DNA of 26,459 bases from Burkholderiales bacterium (GCA_005790965.1 SXTL01000078.1:1-26459), one strand, 5' to 3'; shown: positions 1-8,295, counted from the first letter of the stretch. Made by a program: numbers and translations. Notes: generated by a model from the letters alone, not told the origin.

Positions 1-328
1 AATAGCTGACGAAATACTCGACGGCATTGTCAGGAAAAAACTCGCGGAACTCACTGTACAACTGCGCCGCCAGCGACTTGTTGGGCGCTAGCACAAAGGC
101 CGGCCGGCCCATGCGAGCGATCACTTGGGCCATCGTGTAAGTCTTGCCCGAGCCCGTTACCCCCAGCAAGGTCTGAAAACGGTCGCCTCGCTCAAACCCC
201 GCCACCAACGCGGCAATCGCCGCCGGCTGGTCGCCAGCCGGGGCAAAGGGCTGATGCAAGGCGAACGGGCTGCCATCGAAGTGAAGGACATCCACACCCG
301 CCGGGGTGCTGTCAGGAGAAGCGGACAT
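1..328 (-). CDS. uvrB: UvrABC excinuclease subunit B, N-terminal part (runs off the window)
   Basis: UvrB is the damage-verifying helicase-like subunit of nucleotide excision repair; UvrA loads it on DNA and UvrC cuts afterwards. Reading the minus strand from ATG at 328 gives about 109 residues. They contain the UvrB entry motif APAGDQPAAI (about residues 30-39), the Walker A loop GVTGSGKTYT (about 56-65), the LAPNKSLAAQLYSEF block and YFVSY at the edge, which begins the beta-hairpin region that probes DNA. The rest (family length is roughly 660-700 residues) lies beyond position 1. The gene diverges from the aminotransferase at 438. No convincing LexA box (CTG-N10-CAG) was found in the 109-bp divergent gap. 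Confidence 0.97.
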   Translation of the reverse strand, partial: MSASPDSTPAGVDVLHFDGSPFALHQPFAPAGDQPAAIAALVAGFERGDRFQTLLGVTGSGKTYTMAQVIARMGRPAFVLAPNKSLAAQLYSEFREFFPDNAVEYFVSY

Positions 329-375
329 TGGGTAGAATCGCGAACTTGAAATAGCCCTGTAACACGAATGTGGCA

Positions 376-393
376 GACGGCACGGATGCCGTC
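376..393. promoter_or_regulatory. Perfect 7-bp inverted repeat between uvrB and the aminotransferase gene
   Basis: GACGGCA (376-382) and TGCCGTC (387-393) flank a four-base spacer in the divergent uvrB/aminotransferase gap. On the minus strand a -10-like GATAAT lies at 409-404, just upstream of the repeat as seen from uvrB, but no good -35 accompanies it. The repeat could be an operator or an RNA hairpin in the uvrB leader; the sequence does not decide between these. Confidence 0.3.
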
Positions 394-437
394 GAGCCGG
401 CCAATTATCCCGGATTTTCCAGTAAAGCGTTTCCATC

Positions 438-1646
438 ATGCCCGCATCACCTTTCGCCGCCATCGAATTAGCCCCACGCGATCCCATCCTGGGTCTAAAC
501 GAGGCCTTCAACACCGACCCCCGCAGCGACAAAACCAACCTCGGCGTCGGCGTTTATTACGATGCCAACGGCAAAATCCCCCTCCTCGCCTGCGTCAAGA
601 GCGCCGAGGCCGAGCGGGTAGCCGCCGCCCTGCCGCGCGGCTACCAGCCCATTGAAGGCCCCGCCGCCTACAACCGTGCCGTACAGACCCTGCTGCTGGG
701 GGCCGCATCCCCCCTCCTCGCCACAGGCCGCGTCGTCACCGCCCAATCAATCGGCGGCACGGGCGCACTCAAGATTGGCGCTGACTTTCTCTACCGTCAG
801 ATTGGCAGCCGCACGATCCACATCAGCGACCCCAGCTGGGAAAACCACCGCGCCCTGTTCGAGGCAGCCGGCTTTGCCGTCGCCGACTATCCCTATTACG
901 ACCCCGCCACACGCGGTGTCCGCTTCGACGCCCTGATGGCCTATCTAAACGGCCTACCCAACGGCGATGTTGTCCTTCTGCACGCTTGCTGTCACAACCC
1001 TACCGGGGCTGACCTGAGCCCTGCCCAGTGGACCGAGATCATTCGCGTTTGCGCCCAACGCGCCCTCATTCCCTTTCTCGACATCGCTTACCAGGGCTTT
1101 GCCGATGGCATCGAAGCCGATGCCGCCGCCGTGCATCAGTTTGCCGACGCCAATCTCAACTGCCTCATTGCGAGCTCCTTCTCCAAGTCATTCTCGCTCT
1201 ACGGCGAGCGGGTAGGCGCTCTGTCCGTGCTGTGCGCCAATGCGGACGAGGCGACGCGAGTCCTGTCGCAAGTCAAGCGTGTCATTCGCACCAACTACTC
1301 CAACCCGCCGACCCACGGCGCCGCCATCGTCACCGCCGTCCTCACCCAGACCCACCTGCGCCAGCAATGGGAAGACGAACTCGCCACCATGCGCGAGCGC
1401 ATCCGCGCCATGCGCGGCGACCTCGTCACCGGCCTGGCTACCCACGGTGTGGACACCGACTTTGGCTTCATCAATCGCCAGCGCGGCATGTTCTCCTACA
1501 CCGGACTGACGTCGGCGCAGGTCGAAAAGCTGCGTGCCGAACATGGCATCTACGCCGTCTCCACCGGCCGCATCTGCCTGGCCGCGCTCAACCCCGGTAA
1601 CCTCAATCGCGTCACCACCGCCATCGCCAAAGTTCTCGAGGCCTGA
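438..1646 (+). CDS. Aromatic/aspartate aminotransferase (AspC/TyrB family, class I)
   Basis: This is a PLP enzyme of about 402 residues that moves amino groups between aspartate or aromatic amino acids and 2-oxoglutarate. Visible family marks are the N-terminal DPILGLNEAF block, HNPTG (about 186-190), FLDIAYQGF with the cofactor-ring Asp215, and SFSKSFSLYGERVG with the PLP Schiff-base lysine at K250. The C-terminal TGRICLAALNPGN holds the arginine that binds the substrate carboxylate. Length and residue spacing match the family and the reading frame is intact. The C-terminal block resembles TyrB slightly more than AspC, but substrate preference cannot be read from this. ATG 438 has no strong Shine-Dalgarno sequence. 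Cysteine (C184, C185) precedes HNPTG where many relatives have other residues. Confidence 0.93.
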   Translation: MPASPFAAIELAPRDPILGLNEAFNTDPRSDKTNLGVGVYYDANGKIPLLACVKSAEAERVAAALPRGYQPIEGPAAYNRAVQTLLLGAASPLLATGRVVTAQSIGGTGALKIGADFLYRQIGSRTIHISDPSWENHRALFEAAGFAVADYPYYDPATRGVRFDALMAYLNGLPNGDVVLLHACCHNPTGADLSPAQWTEIIRVCAQRALIPFLDIAYQGFADGIEADAAAVHQFADANLNCLIASSFSKSFSLYGERVGALSVLCANADEATRVLSQVKRVIRTNYSNPPTHGAAIVTAVLTQTHLRQQWEDELATMRERIRAMRGDLVTGLATHGVDTDFGFINRQRGMFSYTGLTSAQVEKLRAEHGIYAVSTGRICLAALNPGNLNRVTTAIAKVLEA

Positions 1647-1691
1647 CCGCCACACAGCCACCGCCCAGAACGAAAAAAAGCGCATTTAGCC

Positions 1692-1721
1692 TTGACCGCA
1701 ACCGTCACAAATCCGTAGAAT
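1692..1721 (+). promoter_or_regulatory. Sigma-70-type promoter of tRNA-Asn
   Basis: TTGACC (1692-1697) and TAGAAT (1716-1721) are separated by 18 bp and lie about 45 bp before the mature tRNA 5' end. Both hexamers match the sigma-70 consensus at five of six positions. The placement fits a dedicated tRNA promoter with a short 5' leader removed by RNase P. Confidence 0.7.
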
Positions 1722-1766
1722 GCGCCACTCTTGCAGGATCGCTGTTGCGGCCCTCAAGAAGCTCAT

Positions 1767-1842
1767 TCCCCGATAGCTCAGTCGGTAGAGCACCGGACTG
1801 TTAATCCGTGTGTCCCTGGTTCGAGCCCAGGTCGGGGAGCCA
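1767..1842 (+). tRNA. tRNA-Asn (anticodon GUU), CCA encoded
   Basis: The 76-nt cloverleaf folds fully: acceptor TCCCCGA (1767-1773) with TCGGGGA (1832-1838), D stem GCTC/GAGC, anticodon loop CTGTTAA with GTT at 1800-1802, T stem CCTGG/CCAGG around TTCGAGC, discriminator G1839 and genomic CCA 1840-1842. The anticodon stem CCGGA (1793-1797)/TCCGT (1805-1809) has one C-U mismatch at its outer pair (27:43); the E. coli tRNA-Asn has a G-U pair there. It reads AAC and AAU codons. A rho-independent terminator follows directly. Confidence 0.98.
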
Positions 1843-1850
1843 GATATAGC

Positions 1851-1880
1851 AAGGCCCGCAACGCTGCGGGCCTTTTGCCT
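1851..1880 (+). terminator. Rho-independent terminator after tRNA-Asn
   Basis: AAGGCCCGCA (1851-1860) pairs perfectly with TGCGGGCCTT (1865-1874) around an ACGC loop. The run then continues TTGCCTTTCT. It starts nine bases after the tRNA CCA end, which gives a short single-gene transcript. Confidence 0.9.
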
Positions 1881-1882
1881 TT

Positions 1883-1945
1883 CTAGGCCTAGCAGGGCCA
1901 TACACCGGGGTCCTGCCGCCGCGCTCGCCTTACGAGAGGCCTCTC
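1883..1945. repeat. Two perfect palindromes sharing an AGGCCT core
   Basis: CTAGGCCTAG (1883-1892) and GAGAGGCCTCTC (1934-1945) are both fully self-complementary and share the AGGCCT centre. Their centres are 52 bp apart, close to five helical turns. They lie between the tRNA terminator and the RlmN-like gene, so they may be a paired protein-binding site or chance GC-rich palindromes. No known regulator was recognised. Confidence 0.35.
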
Positions 1946-1990
1946 CATAGCGCAGGTTGAACTTCATCGGGCGAATCCTCGGAAGTTACA

Positions 1991-3010
1991 ATGCCCCCCA
2001 TGAATTTCCGAGACCTCACCGATATTCGCCACGCCTTGCACGCGCGAGGTGCGCTTCCAGTCCATACCGATCGTATTCTGCGTGCCTGGCTAGCCGCACG
2101 ACCCTTGGATAGCGGTGCGAAACGGCACCCAGCCGGTAGCTTTTTCCCCTTGGCTGTGCGGAGTGCGCTGCCGCAGCTGGCTGACGAACTGGCCGGTCTG
2201 GCTGAGATTCATACCCAAGAGGTTGGCGCGGACGGTTCGGCGCGGCTCCTACTGCGTCTGGCGGACGGTCAGAGCGTGGAAAGCGTGCTGTTACCGCGGA
2301 GTGGCGTGTGCGTCTCGACGCAGGTCGGCTGTGCCGTGGGTTGCACCTTTTGCCAGACTGGGCGCAGCGGCTTGCTGCGGCAACTGGGCAGTGCCGAGAT
2401 CCTTGCCCAGGTCGTGCTCGCGCGGCGCATCGGGCCGGTACAGCGCGTGGTTTTTATGGGTATGGGAGAGCCGGCTCATAATCTGGATAAGGTGTTGGAG
2501 GCCATTGACCTGCTCGGGACCTTGGGCAATATCGGCCACAAGAATCTGGTGTTTTCGACGGTCGGTGACCGGCGCGTCTTTGAACGCTTACCCACAGGCA
2601 CCGTCAAACCGGCCCTTGCCCTGTCCCTGCACACCTCCCGGGCCGAACTGCGTCGTACCCTGCTACCCAAGGCACCCGACCTGACGCCAGAGGAACTGGT
2701 CGAACTCGGCGAGCAATATGCGCGTACCACCGGCTATCCGATCCAGTATCAATGGACCCTACTCGAAGGCATTAATGACACGGACGAAGAACTGGCCGGT
2801 ATCGTGCGCCTCTTGAAGGGTAAATACGCGATGATGAATTTCATTCCCTACAACGCCAGCGCTGGCCTGCCCTACCGCCGCCCAGTTCCCGAACGCGCCG
2901 CCCGTATGGCCGGCGTCCTCCACCAGCAAGGCATCATCACCCGCCTACGCCAATCCGCCGGACAAGATGTTGAGGGCGGGTGCGGCCAGTTACGCGCTCG
3001 CCATATCTAA
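1991..3010 (+). CDS. RlmN/Cfr-family radical SAM RNA methyltransferase (RlmN-like paralog)
   Basis: The protein has 339 residues. The radical SAM cluster motif CxxxCxxC is at C114, C118 and C121 (GCAVGCTFC). The two extra cysteines of the RlmN/Cfr mechanism are also present: C107 in VCVSTQVGC and the C-terminal methyl-carrying C331 in GGCGQL. The SAM-binding MGMGEP, LALSLHTSRAELR and LLEGIND blocks are there. Cellular RlmN makes 2-methyladenosine in 23S rRNA (A2503) and tRNA. Here FSTVGD replaces the usual STSG-type segment and FIPYNAS replaces LIPFNP, so I call it a family member and not the housekeeping RlmN. ATG 1991 is chosen because GGAAG lies five bases before it; ATG 2000 is an alternative. 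Its end overlaps the rluA start. Confidence 0.85.
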   Translation: MPPMNFRDLTDIRHALHARGALPVHTDRILRAWLAARPLDSGAKRHPAGSFFPLAVRSALPQLADELAGLAEIHTQEVGADGSARLLLRLADGQSVESVLLPRSGVCVSTQVGCAVGCTFCQTGRSGLLRQLGSAEILAQVVLARRIGPVQRVVFMGMGEPAHNLDKVLEAIDLLGTLGNIGHKNLVFSTVGDRRVFERLPTGTVKPALALSLHTSRAELRRTLLPKAPDLTPEELVELGEQYARTTGYPIQYQWTLLEGINDTDEELAGIVRLLKGKYAMMNFIPYNASAGLPYRRPVPERAARMAGVLHQQGIITRLRQSAGQDVEGGCGQLRARHI

Positions 3011-3642
3011 CGCCGGTGTTTAAACTTCTCGTCCACTACCACGACGCCCAGTGCGTTATTGTCGAAAAACCTGCCGCTCTGCTGTCCGTTCCCGGCCGCG
3101 CCGCAGGGCCCAATCTGGCCGAACAAGTGCAGGCCGCCTTTGCCGATGTCCGGGTAGTGCATCGCCTGGACCAAGCGACCTCGGGCCTGATGCTGTTTGC
3201 GCGTGGCGCGGCAATGGCCGGAACCTTCGGCCGTCTGTTCCAAGAGCGCAAGATTGACAAGCGTTACGAGGCTATCGTGCACGGACCGGTCGCAGCAGCC
3301 GAGGGCGTGTTCGACTGGCCGTTGATCTGCGATTGGCCCAACCGTCCCCAGCAAAAGGTCTGTTTCGAAACCGGCAAACCTTCGCAGACCCGCTACATTC
3401 GGATCGCCACTCTAGCCGAACGCAACGCCACCCGCCTCGCCCTGATTCCAGTCACAGGGCGCACGCACCAGTTGCGCGTCCATCTGCGGCAAGCCGGCCA
3501 CCCCATCCTCGGTGACGCTCTTTACGGCGACGCCGCCGTCCGGGACGCCGCCCCACGCCTGCTGCTGCACGCCTGCGAACTGGATTTTGTGCACCCGATC
3601 AGTGGCCACGCCATCCACATTACCTCACCGGCCCCGTTCTGA
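2980..3642 (+). CDS. rluA: RluA-type pseudouridine synthase (23S rRNA U746 / tRNA U32 class)
   Basis: RluA converts uridine to pseudouridine in 23S rRNA and in several tRNA anticodon stem-loops. The protein carries the catalytic HRLDQATSG block (Asp64 counted from GTG 2980), LLSVPGR near the N terminus, DWPNRP, KVCFETGKPSQT and the GRTHQLRVH and GHPILGDALYG blocks. All are close to E. coli RluA, so the dual-specificity class is well supported. There is no ATG: GTG 2980 has GAGGG three bases upstream and gives 220 residues, matching the usual spacing to VPGR, while GTG 3016 gives 208 residues and avoids the 31-bp overlap with the upstream gene. Linkage to an RlmN-family gene makes a small RNA-modification pair. 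Confidence 0.92.
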   Translation: MRPVTRSPYLTPVFKLLVHYHDAQCVIVEKPAALLSVPGRAAGPNLAEQVQAAFADVRVVHRLDQATSGLMLFARGAAMAGTFGRLFQERKIDKRYEAIVHGPVAAAEGVFDWPLICDWPNRPQQKVCFETGKPSQTRYIRIATLAERNATRLALIPVTGRTHQLRVHLRQAGHPILGDALYGDAAVRDAAPRLLLHACELDFVHPISGHAIHITSPAPF

Positions 3643-3700
3643 TCCACGGCTTAAAAACTCGCGCCGAGGGCTGCCCGCCTACCCGTAGTTTGGTGCGGTT

Positions 3701-3720
3701 GCGAAGCAGCGCTTCTTCGC
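3701..3720. terminator. Weak hairpin in the convergent rluA / efflux-operon gap
   Basis: GCGAAG (3701-3706) can pair with CTTCGC (3715-3720), or GAAGC with GCTTC inside it. The plus-strand rluA transcript and the minus-strand efflux transcript both run into this 106-bp gap. No T run follows on either strand, so it is not a canonical terminator; no better one was seen. Confidence 0.25.
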
Positions 3721-3748
3721 GTCAATAGACAGCAAACCGATGTTTGAA

Positions 3749-5164
3749 TTAAATCTCCCCAGCCACAATCTTGAGCAATTGCACGCTGGCTATCAGCCGT
3801 CGTCCCATCAAGCGTAGCGACTGAATCTCAGCTGTCTGTTCAGCGCGCTGCAGGGTCAGGGCATCAAGGCCGCTAATAGTCCCAGCCTGATACTGTGCCG
3901 CAGCGATGGCATTGGCGCGGCGCGCTGCAGCCAGCGCCATCTCCTGGTGCGTGGCCTGGATGGCCAAGGCGTGCGCAGCCGCCAAGTTATCCTGAACCTC
4001 CTGAAAAGCCACCAGCACGGTCTGGCGATAGTCCGCGACCACCGCCTCATGCTCGGCCTCGGCGCGGGACACCCCGGCGCGGCGAGCCTCCGCGTCAAAT
4101 ACAGTCAAGGCCAGAGACGGCCCCAGAGACCAAAAGTGGATCGGCTGGCTGGTAATGCGAGCCAAATGACTGCCACGCAAACCCGCATCTGCCGTCAAGT
4201 TGAGGGTCGGAAAGAAGGCTGTCTTGGCTTGACCGATGGCGGCGTTGGCTGCCGCCACACGCCGCTCGGCGGCCTGAATGTCAGGGCGCCGCTCTACCAA
4301 ACGGCTGGGGATCAATACGGGTGGGCCAGGAATTCTGGGCAAGGGCATCGCGAGGGCGAGCGGCACGGTCGGGTCACCGACCAAGGTCGCCAAGGCATAC
4401 CGGGTCTGGCGCAGCAGCAAGGCGTTTTCCTCGGCCTGCGCCTCGCCGTTGGCGAGCTGGGTCTCGGCCTGGGCGACCTCCAGACCAGACACCACACCAG
4501 CCCGATGGCGCTCACGGGTCAGGGCCAAAAAACGCCGGTCGGCCTCGAGGAGGCGTTGCCAAAGAGCCGCCTCTGCCTCATTCAGACGCCATTGCAAATA
4601 GGTCTGTGCCACCAGGGCCTGCAGACTCAGCCGCGCCGCCGCCAAGTCATGCGCCTCGGCCTCGGCGACTGCCGTAGCTTCCGCCACGGCGCGCTCGATG
4701 CGGCCCCAAAGGTCCACTTCCCAACTCACCCCCACACTCAAGGAAGCACTACTGGTCGTGCCCGTGTCATGGTTTTGGCTGGCCTTCAGACGACTATCCA
4801 GCTGCGGCAAGCGCCCCGCCGCGCTGATCTGGAGGGCCGCTTGGGCACTCCGATAACGCGCCTCGGCCGCCTTCAGCGTTTGACTACCCTGCCCTGCGGC
4901 CGCCACCAAACGGCTAAGTTGCGCATCCTCGAAAACGGCCCACACCGCTTCGGGCGATGCAAACGACGACGGCGTACTCGCCTGCCAATCCGCCGCAGTT
5001 TGGCGGGCTTGCGGCGTGGCAGCAAACTGTGCTGGCAGAACCACACTAGGGCGCACATGAGTCGGACCGGTCGAACAGGCGACCAAGCCCGCCGCCGCCA
5101 ACAAGGCCAACGAGGCCAACGGGGCCCACAGGGGCAAGAACTGTTTGGATAAGCGTAGGGTCAT
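3749..5164 (-). CDS. NodT/OprM-family outer membrane efflux lipoprotein
   Basis: This is the trimeric outer membrane channel of a tripartite RND pump. ATG 5164 is chosen because it overlaps the mdtC stop as ATGA; the open frame reaches further upstream but only inside mdtC. The 471-residue product begins with a lipoprotein signal: basic start, hydrophobic stretch and lipobox LVAC with C30. Ser at +2 fits outer membrane sorting. Two OEP repeats follow, each with long helical coiled-coil segments; typical blocks are SWEVDLWGR, VAQAETQLANGEAQ, RRPDIQAAERRVAAANA, IGQAKTAFFPTLNL and LDALTLQRAEQT. It is the last gene of the mdtABC operon. Substrates cannot be read from the sequence. Confidence 0.93.
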   Translation of the reverse strand: MTLRLSKQFLPLWAPLASLALLAAAGLVACSTGPTHVRPSVVLPAQFAATPQARQTAADWQASTPSSFASPEAVWAVFEDAQLSRLVAAAGQGSQTLKAAEARYRSAQAALQISAAGRLPQLDSRLKASQNHDTGTTSSASLSVGVSWEVDLWGRIERAVAEATAVAEAEAHDLAAARLSLQALVAQTYLQWRLNEAEAALWQRLLEADRRFLALTRERHRAGVVSGLEVAQAETQLANGEAQAEENALLLRQTRYALATLVGDPTVPLALAMPLPRIPGPPVLIPSRLVERRPDIQAAERRVAAANAAIGQAKTAFFPTLNLTADAGLRGSHLARITSQPIHFWSLGPSLALTVFDAEARRAGVSRAEAEHEAVVADYRQTVLVAFQEVQDNLAAAHALAIQATHQEMALAAARRANAIAAAQYQAGTISGLDALTLQRAEQTAEIQSLRLMGRRLIASVQLLKIVAGEI

Positions 5165-8100
5165 GGGGCTGGCGCCGTTCGCCGGTGGCAAGATCGGAGG
5201 GATTTTAAGCTTGAATTCAAAGCCGATTTCATAGCCTTCGCAGCTCCATCGAGATAGAGATAGATGACCGGCGTGGTGTAGAGCGTGAGGATTTGTGAAA
5301 TCAAGAGACCGCCGACCAGGGCAATTCCCAGCGGCTGGCGCAGTTCGGCACCCTCGCCACCCCCCCATGCCAGCGGCAATGCCCCGCAGATGGCCGTGAT
5401 CGTGGTCATCAGAATAGGCCGGAAGCGCAGTTGTGCTGCGCGGTAGATGGCGTGTGCGGCACTGGTCTGGAAACGACGCTGCCGATCAATGGCATAGTCG
5501 ATCATCAGGATGGCATTTTTCATCACCAATCCGATCAGGAGAAAGATGGCGATCAGGGCAATCACGCTGAACTCGGTGCCAAACAGCATCAAAGCCAGGA
5601 GCGCCCCGATCCCGGCTGAGGGTAGCGTAGAGAGTATGGTGAGCGGGTGAATCAGGCTCTCATAGAGAATACCCAGGAGCAGGTACAGGGTCACCAAGGC
5701 GCCCAGGATCAGCCAGGGCTGACTGGCCAGAGACTGCTGAAAGGCCCGCGCCTTGCCCTCAAAGCTGCCACGGACCTGACTGGGTAAGCCCAGATCGAGC
5801 AGGGCCTGACGAATCAGCGGGGTAGCATCGCCGAGTGTCACTCCGGGCTGCAGGTTGAAACTCAGCGTGGTTGCCGGCGCGCCGCCCTGATGTTGGACGG
5901 CCAGCGGCATGTGACCTGGAACCACGCGCACGAACTGGTCCAAGGGTATCGCCTGCCCAGCCGCATTCACTACCTGAAGCGCATGCAGGGCGTCGGGCGA
6001 CTGTAGAAGGCGCGCCTCGACCTCCATGACCACGGGATATTGGTTCTGCTGTTGATACAGGGTGGCAATCTGGCGCTGGCTAAAGGCGTTACCCAGCGCC
6101 GTTTCCAGCGTCCGCATACTGATTCCCAACCGCACAGCCTGATCACGATCGACCTCCAGGTGAGTCTGCAGGCCCTTATCCTGCTGATCCGAGATGACAT
6201 CGGCGAGTTGCGGAATCTGTTGCAAGGCACGCCGGACTTGCGGTTCCCAAGTGCGCAGCAAAGCAATCTCGTCCGCTTGCAGGGTGAATTGGTATTCGGC
6301 ATCGGTCTGCCGCCCGCCGATGCGGACATCCTGCATGGGCACCAAGGTCAGGCGCGCCCCCGGCACTCCGGCCAGCTGCTTGCGCAGACGCGCAATCACT
6401 TCGGTCACTGGGGCCGTACGCTCACCCAAGGGTTTTAGCGAGATAAACAAGCTACCCGTATTGGCTCGCGCGCCTCCAGCAAAACCCGTCACACCGCGCA
6501 CATCGGGATCGGCACGCACGATCTCGATAAAACGACGCACCTTTTGTTCCATGGCCTGAAAGGAAATACTCTGGTCCGCCCGGATCATGCCCATTACCCG
6601 ACCCGTGTCTTGGGTGGGAAAAAATCCCTTGGGAATGGCCCGATACAACTGCCCATTCAGCGCAATCACCAAAACCAGGCCCAGCAACACCAGCGGGCTA
6701 TGGCGCAGCGCCCACGCCAAGCTCAGGCGATAAGCGATCCGCACCCGGCGCCACACCCTCTGCCACCACGGGTTACGCAGTACACCCGAATAAGCCAAGC
6801 CTCGGTTTGCAACATGCCTAGACTTGAGGAGATGCGCGCACATCACCGGCGTTGCCAGCAGAGAAACGCCCATTGAAAGCAAAATGGCAGCGCTCAAAAC
6901 GACAGCAAATTCGTGCATCAGACGACCGACAATCCCCTCCATCAGGAGGACGGGGATAAACACCGCAATCAGGGCCAGACTGATCGCAACCACCGTAAAG
7001 CCCACCTGACGCAGGCCCAGCCGAGCGGCCTGCAGCGGGGGATGGCCTGCCTCGATATGCCGGCTGATCGCCTCAAGAATCACAATGGCGTCATCAACCA
7101 CAAAACCCGTCGCCACCGTCAGGGCCATGAGGGAAAGATTGTCCAGACTGTAGCCGAATAAATACATGACCCCGAAGGTGCCGAGCAGGGACACTGGCAC
7201 CACCACGCTGGGGATAAGCGCCGCGCGCCAGCGCCGTAAAAAGAGGAGGACAACCAGAATGACCAAACCAACCGATATCGCCAGACTGCGCTCGACCTCG
7301 CGCAAGGAGGCACGGATCGTCGGCGTGCGATCCATGACCGCGACCAGTTCAATGCCTGGAGCGATCATGCCGCGCAGCTGCGGCAACAGCTCGCGAACCC
7401 GATCGACCGTAGCAATCAAGTTCGAACCCTGTTGCCGGTAGAGAACCAAAATCACCGCCTTGGCTCCGTTGGCACTGCCAAACTGGCGCACATCCTGGAC
7501 GGAGTCCGTCACCTCAGCCAGGTCACCCAAACGCATCTCCGCTTGATTCTGGTAACGGATAACGATGGGACGCAGGTCCGCCGCTGTCCTGACCGTGGCC
7601 ACGCCACCCATCTGCTTGGCAATCTGCCAGTGCTGCTGGTCCGTCTCCAAGCTACCGAGCGGGGCCTGCAGGGCCGTATCTCGCACGGCCTGGCGCACCT
7701 GCTCAAGCGCAAGACCCGATTGCGCCAAGCGCTCTGGGGGCAGCGCGATGCGTACCGCCGGCGCCGCCGCACCGCCAATACGCACCTCTCCAATCCCGTC
7801 AATCTGGGCAATGCGCTGCGCCAAGATCGTCGCCGCAGCGTCATAGAGGGTGGCCTGTGGCAGGTGTTCGGAGGTCAGCGCCAAGATCATGGCCGGGGCA
7901 TCAGTCGGATTACGCTTGCGCCAACTCGGCAGACTGGGCATCCCGGCCGGTAACAAAGTCCGCGAAGCCTGAATGGCGGCCTGCACATCGCGTACCGCAC
8001 CATCAATATCGCGGTTCAGATCGAACTGCAGGGTGATCTGAGTACTGCCTAGAGATGAACTGGAGGTCATCTCGGTTAGACCGGAAATGCGCCCCAGTTG

Positions 8101-8295
8101 CCGCTCTAGCGGCGCAGCCACGGTCGCGGCCATGGTCTCCGGACTGGCGCCCGGCAATTGGGCCTCGACCGACAGCGTAGGAAACTCAACCTGAGGCAGG
8201 GGCGCGACGGGCAACTGGAAAAAGGCCACGACACCGGCCAGCGCCACCGCCAAAGTCAACAGGGTGACGGCAACAGGCCGTTCAAGCCAGGTCAT
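5161..8295 (-). CDS. mdtC: RND multidrug efflux pump inner membrane subunit, MdtC-like
   Basis: This proton-driven RND transporter of 1044 residues has twelve expected membrane helices and two large periplasmic loops. N-terminal PLPQVEFPTL and NPTDAP are typical of the MdtB/MdtC branch of the HAE1 family. TM4 carries the proton-relay pair D401-D402 in TGFVVDDAIVILEAI, and TM10 carries the lysine in GLVMKNAILMIDYAI. In E. coli, MdtB and MdtC form a mixed trimer in which MdtC does most of the drug binding. The Asn that usually follows the TM4 Glu is Ala409 here. Starts overlap: the ATG at 8295 sits over the mdtB stop, and its own stop sits over the ATG of the channel gene. Confidence 0.92.
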   Translation of the reverse strand: MTWLERPVAVTLLTLAVALAGVVAFFQLPVAPLPQVEFPTLSVEAQLPGASPETMAATVAAPLERQLGRISGLTEMTSSSSLGSTQITLQFDLNRDIDGAVRDVQAAIQASRTLLPAGMPSLPSWRKRNPTDAPAMILALTSEHLPQATLYDAAATILAQRIAQIDGIGEVRIGGAAAPAVRIALPPERLAQSGLALEQVRQAVRDTALQAPLGSLETDQQHWQIAKQMGGVATVRTAADLRPIVIRYQNQAEMRLGDLAEVTDSVQDVRQFGSANGAKAVILVLYRQQGSNLIATVDRVRELLPQLRGMIAPGIELVAVMDRTPTIRASLREVERSLAISVGLVILVVLLFLRRWRAALIPSVVVPVSLLGTFGVMYLFGYSLDNLSLMALTVATGFVVDDAIVILEAISRHIEAGHPPLQAARLGLRQVGFTVVAISLALIAVFIPVLLMEGIVGRLMHEFAVVLSAAILLSMGVSLLATPVMCAHLLKSRHVANRGLAYSGVLRNPWWQRVWRRVRIAYRLSLAWALRHSPLVLLGLVLVIALNGQLYRAIPKGFFPTQDTGRVMGMIRADQSISFQAMEQKVRRFIEIVRADPDVRGVTGFAGGARANTGSLFISLKPLGERTAPVTEVIARLRKQLAGVPGARLTLVPMQDVRIGGRQTDAEYQFTLQADEIALLRTWEPQVRRALQQIPQLADVISDQQDKGLQTHLEVDRDQAVRLGISMRTLETALGNAFSQRQIATLYQQQNQYPVVMEVEARLLQSPDALHALQVVNAAGQAIPLDQFVRVVPGHMPLAVQHQGGAPATTLSFNLQPGVTLGDATPLIRQALLDLGLPSQVRGSFEGKARAFQQSLASQPWLILGALVTLYLLLGILYESLIHPLTILSTLPSAGIGALLALMLFGTEFSVIALIAIFLLIGLVMKNAILMIDYAIDRQRRFQTSAAHAIYRAAQLRFRPILMTTITAICGALPLAWGGGEGAELRQPLGIALVGGLLISQILTLYTTPVIYLYLDGAAKAMKSALNSSLKSLRSCHRRTAPAP

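Noticed and set aside
357..376. Possible LexA (SOS) box before uvrB, CTG...CAG
   Set aside because: The half-sites are 14 bases apart instead of ten and the inner bases do not fit.
1767..1945. tRNA-Asn as an integration site with an att repeat
   Set aside because: No second copy of the tRNA 3' end, integrase or mobile gene occurs in the window.
1686..1967. A 93-codon open frame on the minus strand containing TWARTRDTRINSPVLYRLSYRG
   Set aside because: It is the antisense translation of tRNA-Asn and its flanks, a well-known false protein call.
3947..5152. A 401-codon plus-strand open frame
   Set aside because: It lies wholly antisense to the NodT-family lipoprotein gene, has no recognisable domain and reflects codon bias in GC-rich DNA.
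5165..5368. Longer start for the outer membrane lipoprotein inside mdtC
   Set aside because: The lipoprotein signal begins exactly at ATG 5164, which overlaps the mdtC stop.
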